Shown here piece after piece: positions 33,365 to 45,934 of a stretch of 64,000 nt of DNA (its first letter is position 1; every line of letters begins with the position of its first letter). The notes under the pieces are model-generated. The model was given only the letters and a program-made list of their open reading frames with translations, made no database searches and was not told the DNA's origin. The DNA lies in the NCBI RefSeq assembly GCF_006782915.1, contig NZ_VCNP01000004.1, forward strand, positions 1-64,000, written 5' to 3'. This DNA is from Streptomyces calvus (lineage in GTDB: Bacteria; Actinomycetota; Actinomycetes; Streptomycetales; Streptomycetaceae). A program made the translations under genes and the position numbers.

Positions 33365-36088
33365 ATGACGTCACCCGTATCCGCTCCGCGGGGAACCGTG
33401 GCAGTGGTGGGCACGGGCGCGGCCGGCACCATGGTCGCCCTCCAACTGTGCGAGACCGCTGTGCGGCGGCGGGTTCCCCTGGTGCTGCTGCTGATCGACC
33501 CGGCGCCGGAGGCCGGGCGGGGCCGGGCCTACGCCGGCCGGGAGGCGAGGCACCTGCTCAACGTGCGTGCGGGTGCCATGAGTTGTTACCCGGACGATCC
33601 GGCGCACTTCGTGCGCTGGCTGTGCCGTCACGGCCAGCCGACGGTGTCGGCGGACGACTTCGTGCCGCGTCACCGCTACGGCGCCTACCTCGCGGACACG
33701 CTGGGGCAGGCCATCATCGCGGCCACCGGCACCGTGCGGGTCCGGCGGCTGCGCACCCTGGTCACCGACTGCCGTGTGGGCGCCGGCGAGCGGGGTGCGG
33801 TACGGCTCGAGCTGGCGGACGGTACGACCGCCGACGCCGACGCGGTGGTCCTGGCGAGCGGTCCGACCTCCCCGTCCTCGGCGCGTCCGCCGGCCGCGCT
33901 GCGTGCGCACAGCCGTTTCGTGGCCGACCCGTGGGCGCCCGGCGCGCTGGACGCCGCGGCCGCGCCGGAGGACACGGACGACGTGCTGCTGATCGGCACG
34001 GGCCTGACCGCCGTGGACGTCGCCCTGCGGCTGGAGCGTACCGGCCGCACGGTGCACGCCGTCTCCCGGGGCGGTCTGCTGCCGCAGCCGCACACGGTGA
34101 CCGCGCTGCCCCCGGCCGACTGCGAGGACCTGCTCGGTTGCCGGACGCTGCGGCAGATGCGGGCCGCGGTGCACCGGCACGTCGGCCGCGCGCTGCGCAC
34201 CGAGGGCGACTGGCGTCCCGTCGTGGACGGTCTGCGCCCGCACGTCGCGACGCTGTGGGCCGCGTTGTCGCCGGAGGACCGCGCGGAGTTCCTCGGACGG
34301 GACGCCACCGTGTGGAACGTGCACCGCCATCGGATGCCGCCGGCCACCGCGGAGGCCGTGGCCCGGATGCGCCGGGCCGGACGGCTGCGCACCTGGCGGG
34401 GCTCGGTCGCCGACGCGCGGGCGCTCGGCGACGGCACGGTGGCCGTGGGGCTCGGGGACGGCCGGGACCTGCGTGTGGGCTGGGTCGTCGACTGCACCGG
34501 GCCGGGGCTGCGACTGGCGGACGCGACGGGTCCGCTGTGGCAGAACCTGCGGCGCGGCGGTGTCGCCGTGCCCGGTCCGCTGGGCATCGGGGTGGCCACC
34601 GACGGCGGGCGGCTGCGTGACCGGTCCGGGGCGGCGGAGCAGCCGCTGTGGACGCTGGGCGCGCCCCGGCGCGGTGAACTGTGGGAGACCACGGCGGTCC
34701 CGGAGATCCGGGTCCAGGCGGCGGAGGTGGCCGAGGCGGTGCTGGCCGTGCCGTCGGTGCGGGCCGCGGTGGCCGCGCCGCCGCACCGCCGCGTCCGCAG
34801 ACCCTCGGACGGCTCCGGGCTGCCGCTCAGCACCCACTCGTCCGCCGCGGCCGCCTTCCGTACGGGCATCGACCGGGTGCTGAAGGTGCGGGCCGGGGCG
34901 GAGCGGGCGTTCCGCCGGGCGACGTCGCTGGATCCCGGTTTCGCCGTGGGCCACGCCGCGCTCGCCCTGATCGGCCACGACAGCGGCGCGGACGTGGACG
35001 TCCCGCAGGCGCTGGCGCGGGCGCGGCGGTGTGTGCGGGAGCGTGCCGACGAGCGGGAGCGGGCCTTCGTGGACATGGTCGTCCGGCGGGTCCGGGGCAC
35101 CACCGCGGAGGGCGACGCGGCGCTGCTGCGCTATCTCGACCGGTATCCCGGTGACCGGCTGGCGCTCGCGGCGGCGGTTCCGACGATCGCCTTCGCCGGG
35201 CTGTACGACGCGCACGGCGGGGCGGCCGGGCAGGTGGTGCGCAGGACCGCGCGGGCCCACGGCGGGCACTGGTTCCACACGTCGCTGCTGGCCTTCGTGC
35301 ACCAGGAGGAGGAGCATTTCGACGAGGCCGGTGTCCTCGCGGAGCGGGCGTTGGCCCAGGAGCCGGACTCCGGTCATGCCATGCACGCGCTGGCCCACGT
35401 GCACTACGAGTGCGGTGACCACGAGGCGGGGCGGTCGCGGCTCGACGCGTGGCTGGACGGCCACGGGCGCGGCACCACCCATCGCGCCCACTTCTCCTGG
35501 CACGCGGCGCTGCACGAACTGGCCCTGGACGACGCCCCGGCGGTGCGCCGCAGGTGGGCGGCGCAGCTGACGCCGGGCCGGGTGCGCGGGGTGCGTGCGC
35601 TCGTCGACTCCGGTTCGCTGCTGTGGCGGGCGCGGCTGACCGGGTCGTGGGAGGGGCGGATGCCGATCGGTGACGTGCTCGACGCGGTCGGTGCGGATTC
35701 CCTGGAGCGGCCGTCGACCGCCTTCACCGCCCTGCACGCGGCGGTCGCCCTGATGGCCTCGGGCGATCTGGCGGGGTTGCGGCGGCTGCAAGGGCACGCG
35801 CTGGACGCCGACCCGGTGCAGCGGGAGGTCGTCGCGCCGTTGTGCGAGGCCTTCGGGTACGTCGTGGAGGAGTCGTGGGAGCAGGCCGCCGTGCGGCTGG
35901 AGCGCCTGCTTCCGAGGCTGCCGGCGGTCGGTGGCAGCGCGGCGCAGCGCGAGGTCGTCGAGGAGACGCTGCTGTACGCGCTGGTGTCGGCGGGCCGTTG
36001 CGACGCCGCCCGGGTGCGGCTGGAGCAGCGTCTGGACCGCCGCTCCAGCCCCTACGACCGTCGCCGGCTCGCGACGCTCCCGGCCTGA
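33365..36088 (+). CDS. FAD/NAD(P)-binding protein fused to TTC38-like TPR domain
   Basis: 907 aa. N-terminal half: VAVVGTGAAGTMVALQL dinucleotide motif (about 12-28), ARHLLNVRAGAMSCYPDDPAHFVRWL, VVLASG and DDVLLIGTGLTAVDVALRL, as in the FAD-NAD(P)-binding family with HydR-like members. C-terminal half (about 490-907) resembles tetratricopeptide protein 38: AFRRATSLDPGFAVGHAALA, SGHAMHALAHVHYECGDHEAG, HFSWHAALHELALDD. The frame is continuous. ACTGGAGGCAGC precedes ATG 33365. The two parts are normally separate proteins, so this is a fusion. It may oxidise or sense a pathway intermediate; function unknown. Confidence 0.72.
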   Translation: MTSPVSAPRGTVAVVGTGAAGTMVALQLCETAVRRRVPLVLLLIDPAPEAGRGRAYAGREARHLLNVRAGAMSCYPDDPAHFVRWLCRHGQPTVSADDFVPRHRYGAYLADTLGQAIIAATGTVRVRRLRTLVTDCRVGAGERGAVRLELADGTTADADAVVLASGPTSPSSARPPAALRAHSRFVADPWAPGALDAAAAPEDTDDVLLIGTGLTAVDVALRLERTGRTVHAVSRGGLLPQPHTVTALPPADCEDLLGCRTLRQMRAAVHRHVGRALRTEGDWRPVVDGLRPHVATLWAALSPEDRAEFLGRDATVWNVHRHRMPPATAEAVARMRRAGRLRTWRGSVADARALGDGTVAVGLGDGRDLRVGWVVDCTGPGLRLADATGPLWQNLRRGGVAVPGPLGIGVATDGGRLRDRSGAAEQPLWTLGAPRRGELWETTAVPEIRVQAAEVAEAVLAVPSVRAAVAAPPHRRVRRPSDGSGLPLSTHSSAAAAFRTGIDRVLKVRAGAERAFRRATSLDPGFAVGHAALALIGHDSGADVDVPQALARARRCVRERADERERAFVDMVVRRVRGTTAEGDAALLRYLDRYPGDRLALAAAVPTIAFAGLYDAHGGAAGQVVRRTARAHGGHWFHTSLLAFVHQEEEHFDEAGVLAERALAQEPDSGHAMHALAHVHYECGDHEAGRSRLDAWLDGHGRGTTHRAHFSWHAALHELALDDAPAVRRRWAAQLTPGRVRGVRALVDSGSLLWRARLTGSWEGRMPIGDVLDAVGADSLERPSTAFTALHAAVALMASGDLAGLRRLQGHALDADPVQREVVAPLCEAFGYVVEESWEQAAVRLERLLPRLPAVGGSAAQREVVEETLLYALVSAGRCDAARVRLEQRLDRRSSPYDRRRLATLPA

Positions 36089-36103
36089 GGGCCGGCGCGG
36101 GCC

Positions 36104-36146
36104 GGCCCGCACGGGCCCGGGGGGGCGCGGGCCGGCCGTGCGGGCC
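36104..36146. terminator. Hairpin between convergent genes
   Basis: GGCCCGCACGG and CCGTGCGGGCC form a perfect 11-bp stem with a 21-base loop between the FAD-TPR gene and the convergent glycosyltransferase gene. Confidence 0.55.
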
Positions 36147-36154
36147 GTACGGGG

Positions 36155-37072
36155 TCAGCCGCCGTTCAGGGCGGCGCGGATCTCGTTCACGACGCGCTCC
36201 TCACCGTAGTTCGGGTCGCCGAGCGCGTTGTACAGCACGCGCACCGTCCGCTCGTAGTAGTGGAAGTCGACGGGCGTGCCGTTGTTCATCATGTCGTACG
36301 CCATCCGGTACATGACGGGCATGAAGCGGCGCACTTCCCGGACGCGCTCGCTGTCGACGCGCCAGCGCTCGGTGAGCAGGTTCCAGGTGTCCTCGTACGG
36401 CTTGAGGGCGGCGATGTCGTCGGAGGACACCGTGGTGAGGCTCTGCACGCCGGGGATCCGGTGGACGACGGAGGAGACGCGCGGCTGGTGGGCGATGGTG
36501 TAGCCGTGCTTGTGGATCATCCGCAGCCACATGTCCCAGTCCTCCTGGACCATGAGCGTGGGGTCGAACCACACGTCGGCCGCCCGGGGCGAGCGGCACA
36601 CCACCGCGGTCGGCGGGATGTGGTTGGTCACGTCCAGCAGTTCGCGGTCGCACGGGAAGTCCATGCGGACGAACACTTCCGCCTGGTCGATGGTCGTGCC
36701 GGTGACCCGGGTGCGGGCGATGACGACGCTGTTGTAGACGAAGTCGGCGCCGCTCTGCAGGAGCGGCAGGGTGTCCGTCAGGTGGTGCGGGGCGAAGACG
36801 TCGTCGTCGTCCAGGAAGGCGACGTACTCGCCCTTGGCGGCCTCCAGTCCGGTGTTGCGCGCGGCGGAGACACCGCCGTTGACGGGCAGGTCGATGAGGC
36901 GCACGTCCAGGTCCCGGGCGGCGGCCTCGACGACGTCGTCGACCGGTGTGCCGTTGTCGTTCACCACGATCACTTCGAGCTGTCCGTCGAAGTCCAGCGT
37001 CCGCACGCTGTCCAGGGCGGTCTTCAGCCGGTCCGGGCGATTGTGGGTGGGGGTGACGACGCTTACCAGCAC
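36155..37072 (-). CDS. Family 2 glycosyltransferase
   Basis: 305 aa GT-A fold enzyme. VSVVTPTHNRPDRLKTALDS at the N-terminus, VIVVNDNGTPVDD, GVSAARNTGLEAAKGEYVAFLDDDDVF with the DXD metal/UDP-binding motif, and VQEDWDMWLRM are typical of GT2. The start is GTG 37072 with AAAGGA 8 bases upstream. It lies at the right edge of the nucleoside locus. Glycosylated forms of nucleocidin are known, but those use a different enzyme type, so a role here is only possible. Confidence 0.82.
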   Translation of the reverse strand: MLVSVVTPTHNRPDRLKTALDSVRTLDFDGQLEVIVVNDNGTPVDDVVEAAARDLDVRLIDLPVNGGVSAARNTGLEAAKGEYVAFLDDDDVFAPHHLTDTLPLLQSGADFVYNSVVIARTRVTGTTIDQAEVFVRMDFPCDRELLDVTNHIPPTAVVCRSPRAADVWFDPTLMVQEDWDMWLRMIHKHGYTIAHQPRVSSVVHRIPGVQSLTTVSSDDIAALKPYEDTWNLLTERWRVDSERVREVRRFMPVMYRMAYDMMNNGTPVDFHYYERTVRVLYNALGDPNYGEERVVNEIRAALNGG

Positions 37073-37581
37073 GGCACAGTCCTTTCAATGGCACGATTCG
37101 GACGCCCGGGGAACCAAGCCGGCAGGGGATCCGATGCGAGGTGGTTTCCGTACCGCCTTTCGGGCCTCCACAGTCTTAGCGGATCGGCCAATGGCGAGCA
37201 AGATCGGACGAGGTGGGGAGGGACGGCACGACCGACTTTCGGACATCCGCCGGGCGCCCGGACCGACTTATTGCGCTCCGCATATCAGTGACTCGTCGCC
37301 ACTTCTCCGAAATCCCCGATCTCTGCCCGTCCGCACACCGATCCCGGATCCCCGATTCCCGACCCCCGACCCCCGATCCCAGGAAAAATTATCCTCAGTT
37401 GAACGCTCCCCCGGTTGAAATCGCTTTTCGGTGAGGGGAACGGGCCGCGTGGGGCTCGCGCCCGGTCGTTCCGGTCGGCGGTGTCCATGCAGCCGGTGTT
37501 CAGGTCCGCGCAACCGGGCGGCCAGCGCGGGTGAGCAGCATGCGCGCTGACCCCACCCGTCGACCTTTTCGTGGAGCCCTG
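37073..37581. promoter_or_regulatory. Divergent intergenic region
   Basis: 509 bp between the glycosyltransferase and the metallophosphoesterase genes. It is less GC-rich than its surroundings, especially 37,380-37,430 (AGGAAAAATTATCCTCAGTTG). It includes a heptamer tandem repeat and probably marks the right border of the nucleoside cluster. No gene is supported in it. Confidence 0.45.
37338..37379. repeat. Six-copy 7-bp tandem repeat
   Basis: Six consecutive heptamers: CCGATCC, CGGATCC, CCGATTC, CCGACCC, CCGACCC, CCGATCC. Imperfect microsatellite in a divergent intergenic region. Confidence 0.85.
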
Positions 37582-39468
37582 ATGAGCACAGAGGGACAGA
37601 CCGGTCACCCGCCCGTGCACAGACGCGCGTTGCTGCGCGCCGCGGTGGTGGTGCCGGCCGCCGGCGCCGTGGCCACCGGGCTGGACACCGGAGCGGCGAG
37701 CGCCGCCGGAGACGCCGGTGCGGCCGGCGGCCGCTTCGACGCCGAGAGTCCGCGGTTCGCGCTGGCGGTGCTGCCCGACACCCAGTACCTCTTCGACGCC
37801 GACAGCGCCGACCCCGCCCCGCTGCGGGCGACGTTCCACTATCTCGCCGCCGAACGGGCGGCGGCCAACATCGCGTTCATGACGCACCTCGGCGACGTCA
37901 CCGAGCACGGCACGGAGGACGAGATCGGCCTCGCCGCGGACACCTTCCGCGTCCTGCACGGCAGGGTCCCCTACAGCGTCCTGGCCGGCAACCACGACAT
38001 CAGGTCCTCCACCGACGACCAGCGGGGCGACTCCGCCTATCTCGCCGCGTTCGGGCCGGACCGCTACCGTGCCATGCCCACGTTCGGCGGTGCCTCGCCC
38101 GACGGCTACAACAGCTACCACGTGCTGCGCGCGGGCGGCCGCCGCTGGCTGGTCCTCGCCCTGGACTGGCGGGTCTCCGACAAGGGACTGGCGTGGGCGC
38201 AGGGCGTGCTCGACGCCCACCGCACCCTGCCGGCGGTGCTCACCACGCACGACATCGCCTGGGCCGACGACGACGGCGGGGCGCGCCTGTCGGATCACGG
38301 GCAGCGGCTGTGGGACCGCCTGATCAAGGGCAACGACCAGATCTTCCTGGCCCTGGGCGGCCACTACTGGCCGCCCGGCCGTACGGTCCTCACCAACGAC
38401 GCCGGCAACGATGTCCACGTCCACATCACCAACTACCAGGACCGCTACTACGGCGGCGCCGGAATGATCCGCACCTACGGCTTCGACCTGGTGCGCAAGG
38501 TCATCGACGTCGAGACGTTCTCCCCCTGGTTCCTGGCACGGGACCCGGACCAGCGGTCACCGCTGGCGGCGGAGACCGTCGAACTCACCGGCCCCGCCGA
38601 CCGGTTCACCCTGCCGGTCGACTTCGACGCCCGGTTCGCCGGCTTCGCCCCCGTCACCCCGCCCGCGCCCCGCCCGGCCCGGTCCGTGATGCCCCGCGGC
38701 ACCCTCGCCTACTGGCGTTTCGACGGCTCCGGGACCGACGCGGCGGGCACGCCCGGTGCCGCCGTCGCCGACGGCACCGTGGTACGGGACCTCACCGGCA
38801 ACGGCAACGACCTGACGGTGCGCCGGCTGCACTCCAGCGGCCCCGACGCGCTCACCTGGTCGGCGGACCACCACCGCGGACAGCCGGCACACGCCAGCCT
38901 CCGTTTCGACGGCGGCAAGAGCCCCGACCGCGGGGCCGTCCTCACCACCGCCGCCCGTGCCGCCCTGAACAGCGAGAAGTTCCTCAAGGGCTACACCATC
39001 GAGACCTTCGTCCGGCTGCCCGAGCCGTTCGAGGGCGACCACAGCTGGATGGGCATCCTCAGCTGGGAGGGACGCAACGCGGAGGCGGGCAAGACGACCG
39101 GCTGGTCGCCGCTGGAACCGACGTGCAGTCTCAACCTGTCGCCCGAGCGGTTCCTGCAGTTCGTCGTCTACCCGCACCGGCAGGACGCCGACCCGACGTC
39201 GTGGAGCCACGCCGTGCCGGTCGGACGCTGGATGCACATCGCCGTCGTCAACGACGGCCGCCGCACGGTGATGTACGTGGACGGCTCGAGGATCGCCCGC
39301 AACCCGGCACAGGCCTCGACCGGCATCGCCACCCTCGGCAAGCCCTTCGTCCTGGGCGGCACCCAGTTCGACGGTGCCTTCGGCCAGGGCTTCTACGGCT
39401 GGATCGGCGACACCCGCATCGTCGGACGCCCCCTGCCGGTGCAGGAGTTCCTCACCCCCTCCGACTGA
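37582..39468 (+). CDS. Secreted metallophosphoesterase with LamG-like domain
   Basis: 628 aa. The N-terminus HRRALLRAAVVVPAAGAVATG looks like a twin-arginine or Sec signal, with AASA as a candidate cleavage site. Calcineurin-like motifs follow: LPDTQY, MTHLGDVTEHG, LAGNHDI, a late LTTHDIAW and LALGGHYWPPG. From about residue 375 the C-terminal half (LAYWRFDGSG, YTIETFVRLPEPFEG, MHIAVVNDGRRTVMYVDG) is a LamG/concanavalin-like lectin domain. Start ATG 37582 was chosen for GTGGAG upstream and to place the signal at the N-terminus. Extracellular phosphatase or phosphodiesterase; substrate unknown. Confidence 0.83.
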   Translation: MSTEGQTGHPPVHRRALLRAAVVVPAAGAVATGLDTGAASAAGDAGAAGGRFDAESPRFALAVLPDTQYLFDADSADPAPLRATFHYLAAERAAANIAFMTHLGDVTEHGTEDEIGLAADTFRVLHGRVPYSVLAGNHDIRSSTDDQRGDSAYLAAFGPDRYRAMPTFGGASPDGYNSYHVLRAGGRRWLVLALDWRVSDKGLAWAQGVLDAHRTLPAVLTTHDIAWADDDGGARLSDHGQRLWDRLIKGNDQIFLALGGHYWPPGRTVLTNDAGNDVHVHITNYQDRYYGGAGMIRTYGFDLVRKVIDVETFSPWFLARDPDQRSPLAAETVELTGPADRFTLPVDFDARFAGFAPVTPPAPRPARSVMPRGTLAYWRFDGSGTDAAGTPGAAVADGTVVRDLTGNGNDLTVRRLHSSGPDALTWSADHHRGQPAHASLRFDGGKSPDRGAVLTTAARAALNSEKFLKGYTIETFVRLPEPFEGDHSWMGILSWEGRNAEAGKTTGWSPLEPTCSLNLSPERFLQFVVYPHRQDADPTSWSHAVPVGRWMHIAVVNDGRRTVMYVDGSRIARNPAQASTGIATLGKPFVLGGTQFDGAFGQGFYGWIGDTRIVGRPLPVQEFLTPSD

Positions 39469-39637
39469 ACGACCACCCCAGCCGCCCGGCCCCGGGAGTG
39501 CGCGTGGCGCAGTCGCTCCCCGGGCCCCGCGACGCCCCGTCGACCGCCGCCCGCGCCATGAGAGGGTGGCGGCAGTTCCCGCCCCGAGGTCCCGTCGGAA
39601 CGGCCGTACGGGAGGCGGGACGCGGCTGGAGGCCGAT

Positions 39638-40720
39638 GTGCACGGTCCCGACCTGTCCCGTGGCGCCCGGTTGGCCGCGCACGGTGCCGTCTCGACGTCG
39701 CTGGCGCTGTGCAGCGACCGCGGGCTGCGGGAACTCGTGGACGCCGGCACGCCGGTCGGCTCCGGCATCGGCGGACACAGGGTGCTGCTGGACGTCGACG
39801 GGACACCGGTCTTCGTCAAACAGGTGCGCCTCACCGATTTGGAGCTGCGGCCGGAGAACGTGCGCTCCACGGCGAACCTGTTCTCCCTGCCGGCCTTCTG
39901 CCACTACGGCGTCGGCGCCATCGGCGGCCCGGGGTTCGGCGCCTGGCGGGAACTGGCCGTGCACACCATGACGACGAACTGGGTGATCGCGGGAGACCAC
40001 GAGGGCTTCCCCCTGCTGCACCACTGGCGGGTCCTTCCCGGCCCCCGCCGGCCGCTGCCCGAGGAGCTGGCCGACGTGGACCGCGCCGTGGCCTACTGGG
40101 GAGGCGGAGCGGAAGTACGCCACCGGATCGAGGCCCTCGGGGAGTCCACGGCGGACCTCACGCTGTTCCTGGAATGCATCCCGCAGACCCTGCACGACTG
40201 GCTGGGCGGCCGGGTGGCAGCCGGTGACGAGGCGGCCGGGCGGGCCTGCACCCTGGTGGAGGACGCACTCGACGCCGGCCTCTCGTTCATGAACGCCCGT
40301 GGGCTGCTGCACTTCGACGCCCACTTCGAGAACATCCTCACCGACGGACGGCGGCTCTACTTCGCCGACTACGGGCTCGCGATCTCCTCCCGCTTCGAAC
40401 TCGACCCCGAAGAGGCCGACTTCTTCGAACGGCACCGTGCCTACGACCGTGCCTACGCCGTCACGCACCTGGTGAACTGGCTGGCCGCCGCCCTGTTCGG
40501 GTACGCACCGCAGGAACGGCGGGAGTTCGTCCGCGCCTGCGCCGAAGGGGCGTCCCCAGGGAACGGCGTTCCGGCGGCTGTCGCGGCGCTCCTCGCCCGG
40601 CACGCGCCGCTCGCCGCCGGGATGGGCGACTTCTACCACCGGTTCCGGCAGGAGAGCCGGACCACACCCTGTCCGGTGCGGGAGCACACGCCCGCCGCGG
40701 CCACGGCGCCATTGCGCTGA
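39638..40720 (+). CDS. Atypical protein kinase-like protein
   Basis: 360 aa. A glycine-rich GSGIGG loop (41-46), Lys61 in VFVKQ, a catalytic HFDAHFEN loop (about 225-232) and a DYG in place of DFG (about residue 244) give a kinase fold. The HFDAHFEN form is closer to small-molecule or ABC1-like kinases than to Ser/Thr kinases. The GTG at 39638 was chosen for GGAGG upstream. The C-terminus is Pro/Ala-rich. It could be an aminoglycoside- or nucleoside-type phosphotransferase, or a signalling kinase. Confidence 0.68.
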   Translation: MHGPDLSRGARLAAHGAVSTSLALCSDRGLRELVDAGTPVGSGIGGHRVLLDVDGTPVFVKQVRLTDLELRPENVRSTANLFSLPAFCHYGVGAIGGPGFGAWRELAVHTMTTNWVIAGDHEGFPLLHHWRVLPGPRRPLPEELADVDRAVAYWGGGAEVRHRIEALGESTADLTLFLECIPQTLHDWLGGRVAAGDEAAGRACTLVEDALDAGLSFMNARGLLHFDAHFENILTDGRRLYFADYGLAISSRFELDPEEADFFERHRAYDRAYAVTHLVNWLAAALFGYAPQERREFVRACAEGASPGNGVPAAVAALLARHAPLAAGMGDFYHRFRQESRTTPCPVREHTPAAATAPLR

Positions 40721-40738
40721 GCGCGGGGCTGCCGCGTC

Positions 40739-40773
40739 CGCCCCCGCACCCCGTCGGGCGGGGTGCGGGGGCG
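40739..40773. terminator. Bidirectional hairpin terminator
   Basis: A perfect 15-bp stem (CGCCCCCGCACCCCG and its complement, 40739-40753 and 40759-40773) with loop TCGGG, between the convergent kinase-like and beta-glucosidase genes. Confidence 0.85.
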
Positions 40774-40810
40774 ATCGGTGGGACGGTGGCAGCCCTTCCG
40801 TCGGTTCCGG

Positions 40811-44226
<3,416 letters not shown>

Positions 44227-44321
44227 CGGACTTCCTTCCTGAGAGCGGATGTGTCGGCCGGGCCCCGGGCCCCCCCCGCCGACAGGGCGCGGGCGGACCC
44301 GGGGGCCGCGGGGGCGTGCGG

Positions 44322-45632
44322 TCAGCCGACCGCCTTGTCGATGCGCTCCGCGGTGGTCTTCCACGCGTCGTCCCGCGAGCTGCCCTGCTGCTCGATCAGG
44401 GTCAGGCCCTGGGAGAAGGTGTCCTTGATCGTGCCGTCCTTGCGGCCGAGGACCTGCTTGTCCGGGATCTCCTGGGCGGCGGCACCGAAGATCCGGCCGA
44501 TCGGCGCGTCGTTGAAGTACTCGGAGGTGGCGCTCCTGACCTCGTCGGTCTCCAGCGCCTTCTGCGAGGACGGGATGTTGCCGATCTCCTTGAAGATGTG
44601 GGCCTGCTGCTCCGGCGCGGTCAGCCAGGCGACGAGCTTCTTGGCCTCCTCCTTCACCGGGCTCTTCTCGATCACTCCGAGGAAGGAACCGCCCCAGTTG
44701 GCGCCCTTGGGAGCCCGGGCGACGTCCCACTTGCCCTTGTTGGCCTCACCGGCCTTCTCGCTGATGTGGCTGAGCATCCAGGCCGGGCACACGGCGGTGG
44801 CGAACGTGCCGTTGGCCAGTCCGGGGTCCCAACCGGGCTGGAACTGGCGGAGCTTGGCGGTCAGGCCGGCCTCGGCGGCGTCGGCGGCGAGGTTCCAGGC
44901 CTCCTTGACGGCGGGGTTCTTGTCGTAGATCAGCTCGCCGTCGGCGTCGTAGTACTGCTCGGGGTAGCCGTAGACCATGGCGTTGAACAGGCCGCTGGCC
45001 GCGTCCATGTAGGCCACGTCCTTGCCCTTGAAGTCCTTCTTGAAGGTACGGCCGACCTCGACGTACTTGCTCCAGTCGCCCTCCCACAGCTTCGCGACCT
45101 CTTCGCGGTCGGTGGGCAGGCCGGCCTTCTCGAAGTAGTCCTTGCGGTAGCAGACCGCCATCGGGCCGATGTCGGTGCCCAGGCCCAGCACCTTGCCGTC
45201 CGCGGTGCTGATCTGGGACTCCTTCCAGGGCAGGAAGTGGTCGGTGCCCGCCATGCCGGCGAAGTCGGCGAACTTGTCCGACTGGGTCTCGGTGATCTCC
45301 TTGGCCCGGCCGATCTCGATGCCCTGGATGTCCTTCAGGCCGTTGCCGGCGGCGAGCCTGGTCTGCAGCGCGGTGTAGTACGTCTGCTCGTCACCGGCGA
45401 TCTCGGCCTTGATGTCGACGTCGGGGTTCTCCTTCTCGTACTGCTCGAGCAGGCCCGTCTCCTTGATGCCCATGACGCCGTACAGGCCCATGGTGATGAC
45501 GGTCTTGCCGTCCTTCTTGCCGCCGCCGGTGACCGAGTCGCCGCCACCGCTGCAGCCGACGACGAGTGCCAGCGCGCCGGCGGCCGCGGCTGCCGCCACC
45601 GCCTTCGTGCGCAACGAACCGAGAGTGCCCAT
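44322..45632 (-). CDS. Sugar ABC transporter solute-binding lipoprotein (CebE-like)
   Basis: 436 aa. A lipoprotein signal with lipobox LVVGC (lipid-modified Cys27), then a Gly/Lys-rich linker and an extracellular solute-binding family 1 fold (VITMGLYGVMGIKETGLLEQYEK, PWKESQISTADGKVLGLGTDIGP). A strong AGGAGGAGATCC site precedes ATG 45632. It is the first gene of the importer operon and is transcribed divergently from a LacI regulator, with two inverted operators between. Cello-oligosaccharide or another beta-glucoside is the probable ligand. Confidence 0.88.
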   Translation of the reverse strand: MGTLGSLRTKAVAAAAAAGALALVVGCSGGGDSVTGGGKKDGKTVITMGLYGVMGIKETGLLEQYEKENPDVDIKAEIAGDEQTYYTALQTRLAAGNGLKDIQGIEIGRAKEITETQSDKFADFAGMAGTDHFLPWKESQISTADGKVLGLGTDIGPMAVCYRKDYFEKAGLPTDREEVAKLWEGDWSKYVEVGRTFKKDFKGKDVAYMDAASGLFNAMVYGYPEQYYDADGELIYDKNPAVKEAWNLAADAAEAGLTAKLRQFQPGWDPGLANGTFATAVCPAWMLSHISEKAGEANKGKWDVARAPKGANWGGSFLGVIEKSPVKEEAKKLVAWLTAPEQQAHIFKEIGNIPSSQKALETDEVRSATSEYFNDAPIGRIFGAAAQEIPDKQVLGRKDGTIKDTFSQGLTLIEQQGSSRDDAWKTTAERIDKAVG

Positions 45633-45708
45633 GGATCTCCTCCTAGCGACGTCGCTGACACATCGGAGTGACGAGTTCTGCGATGACTACAGCGGCTCTG
45701 ACAGTCGG

Positions 45709-45746
45709 GTGGGAACGTGCCCATTTCGGGGTGGGCACGTTCCCAC
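45709..45746. promoter_or_regulatory. Paired LacI-type operators in inverted arrangement
   Basis: GTGGGAACGTGCCCA (45709-45723) and its exact complement (45732-45746) are separated by 8 bases. Each arm is itself a near-palindromic LacI-type site (TGGGAACGTGCCCA). It lies between the CebE-like gene and the LacI regulator at 45935, so that regulator is the natural candidate to bind it. The sequence differs at three positions from the 14-bp CebR consensus found near the GH12 gene. Confidence 0.8.
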
Positions 45747-45934
45747 CGCGCATCGAAGACTCCTGGGCGGGAGCGGATCTGTCAATAACTTGAAACCAAC
45801 TCCTCGCCGGGCCGCGCTGCCCGGCACAAGGCCCGCAGGCCCGAGGGGTGCTCCGCCGACGGCGGCATCTGCAACAATTGCCGCTGGTCATCCCCGCGGC
45901 CGGCACCGCCGCGGCTGCCGGAGGAGGGGAGCGC

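Noticed and set aside
1..37100. Fluorinase or flavin-dependent halogenase indicating a halogenated product
   Set aside because: No SAM-fluorinase or halogenase motif (GxGxxG followed by WxWxIP) was seen in the window. Halogenation genes could lie elsewhere, so no claim is made.
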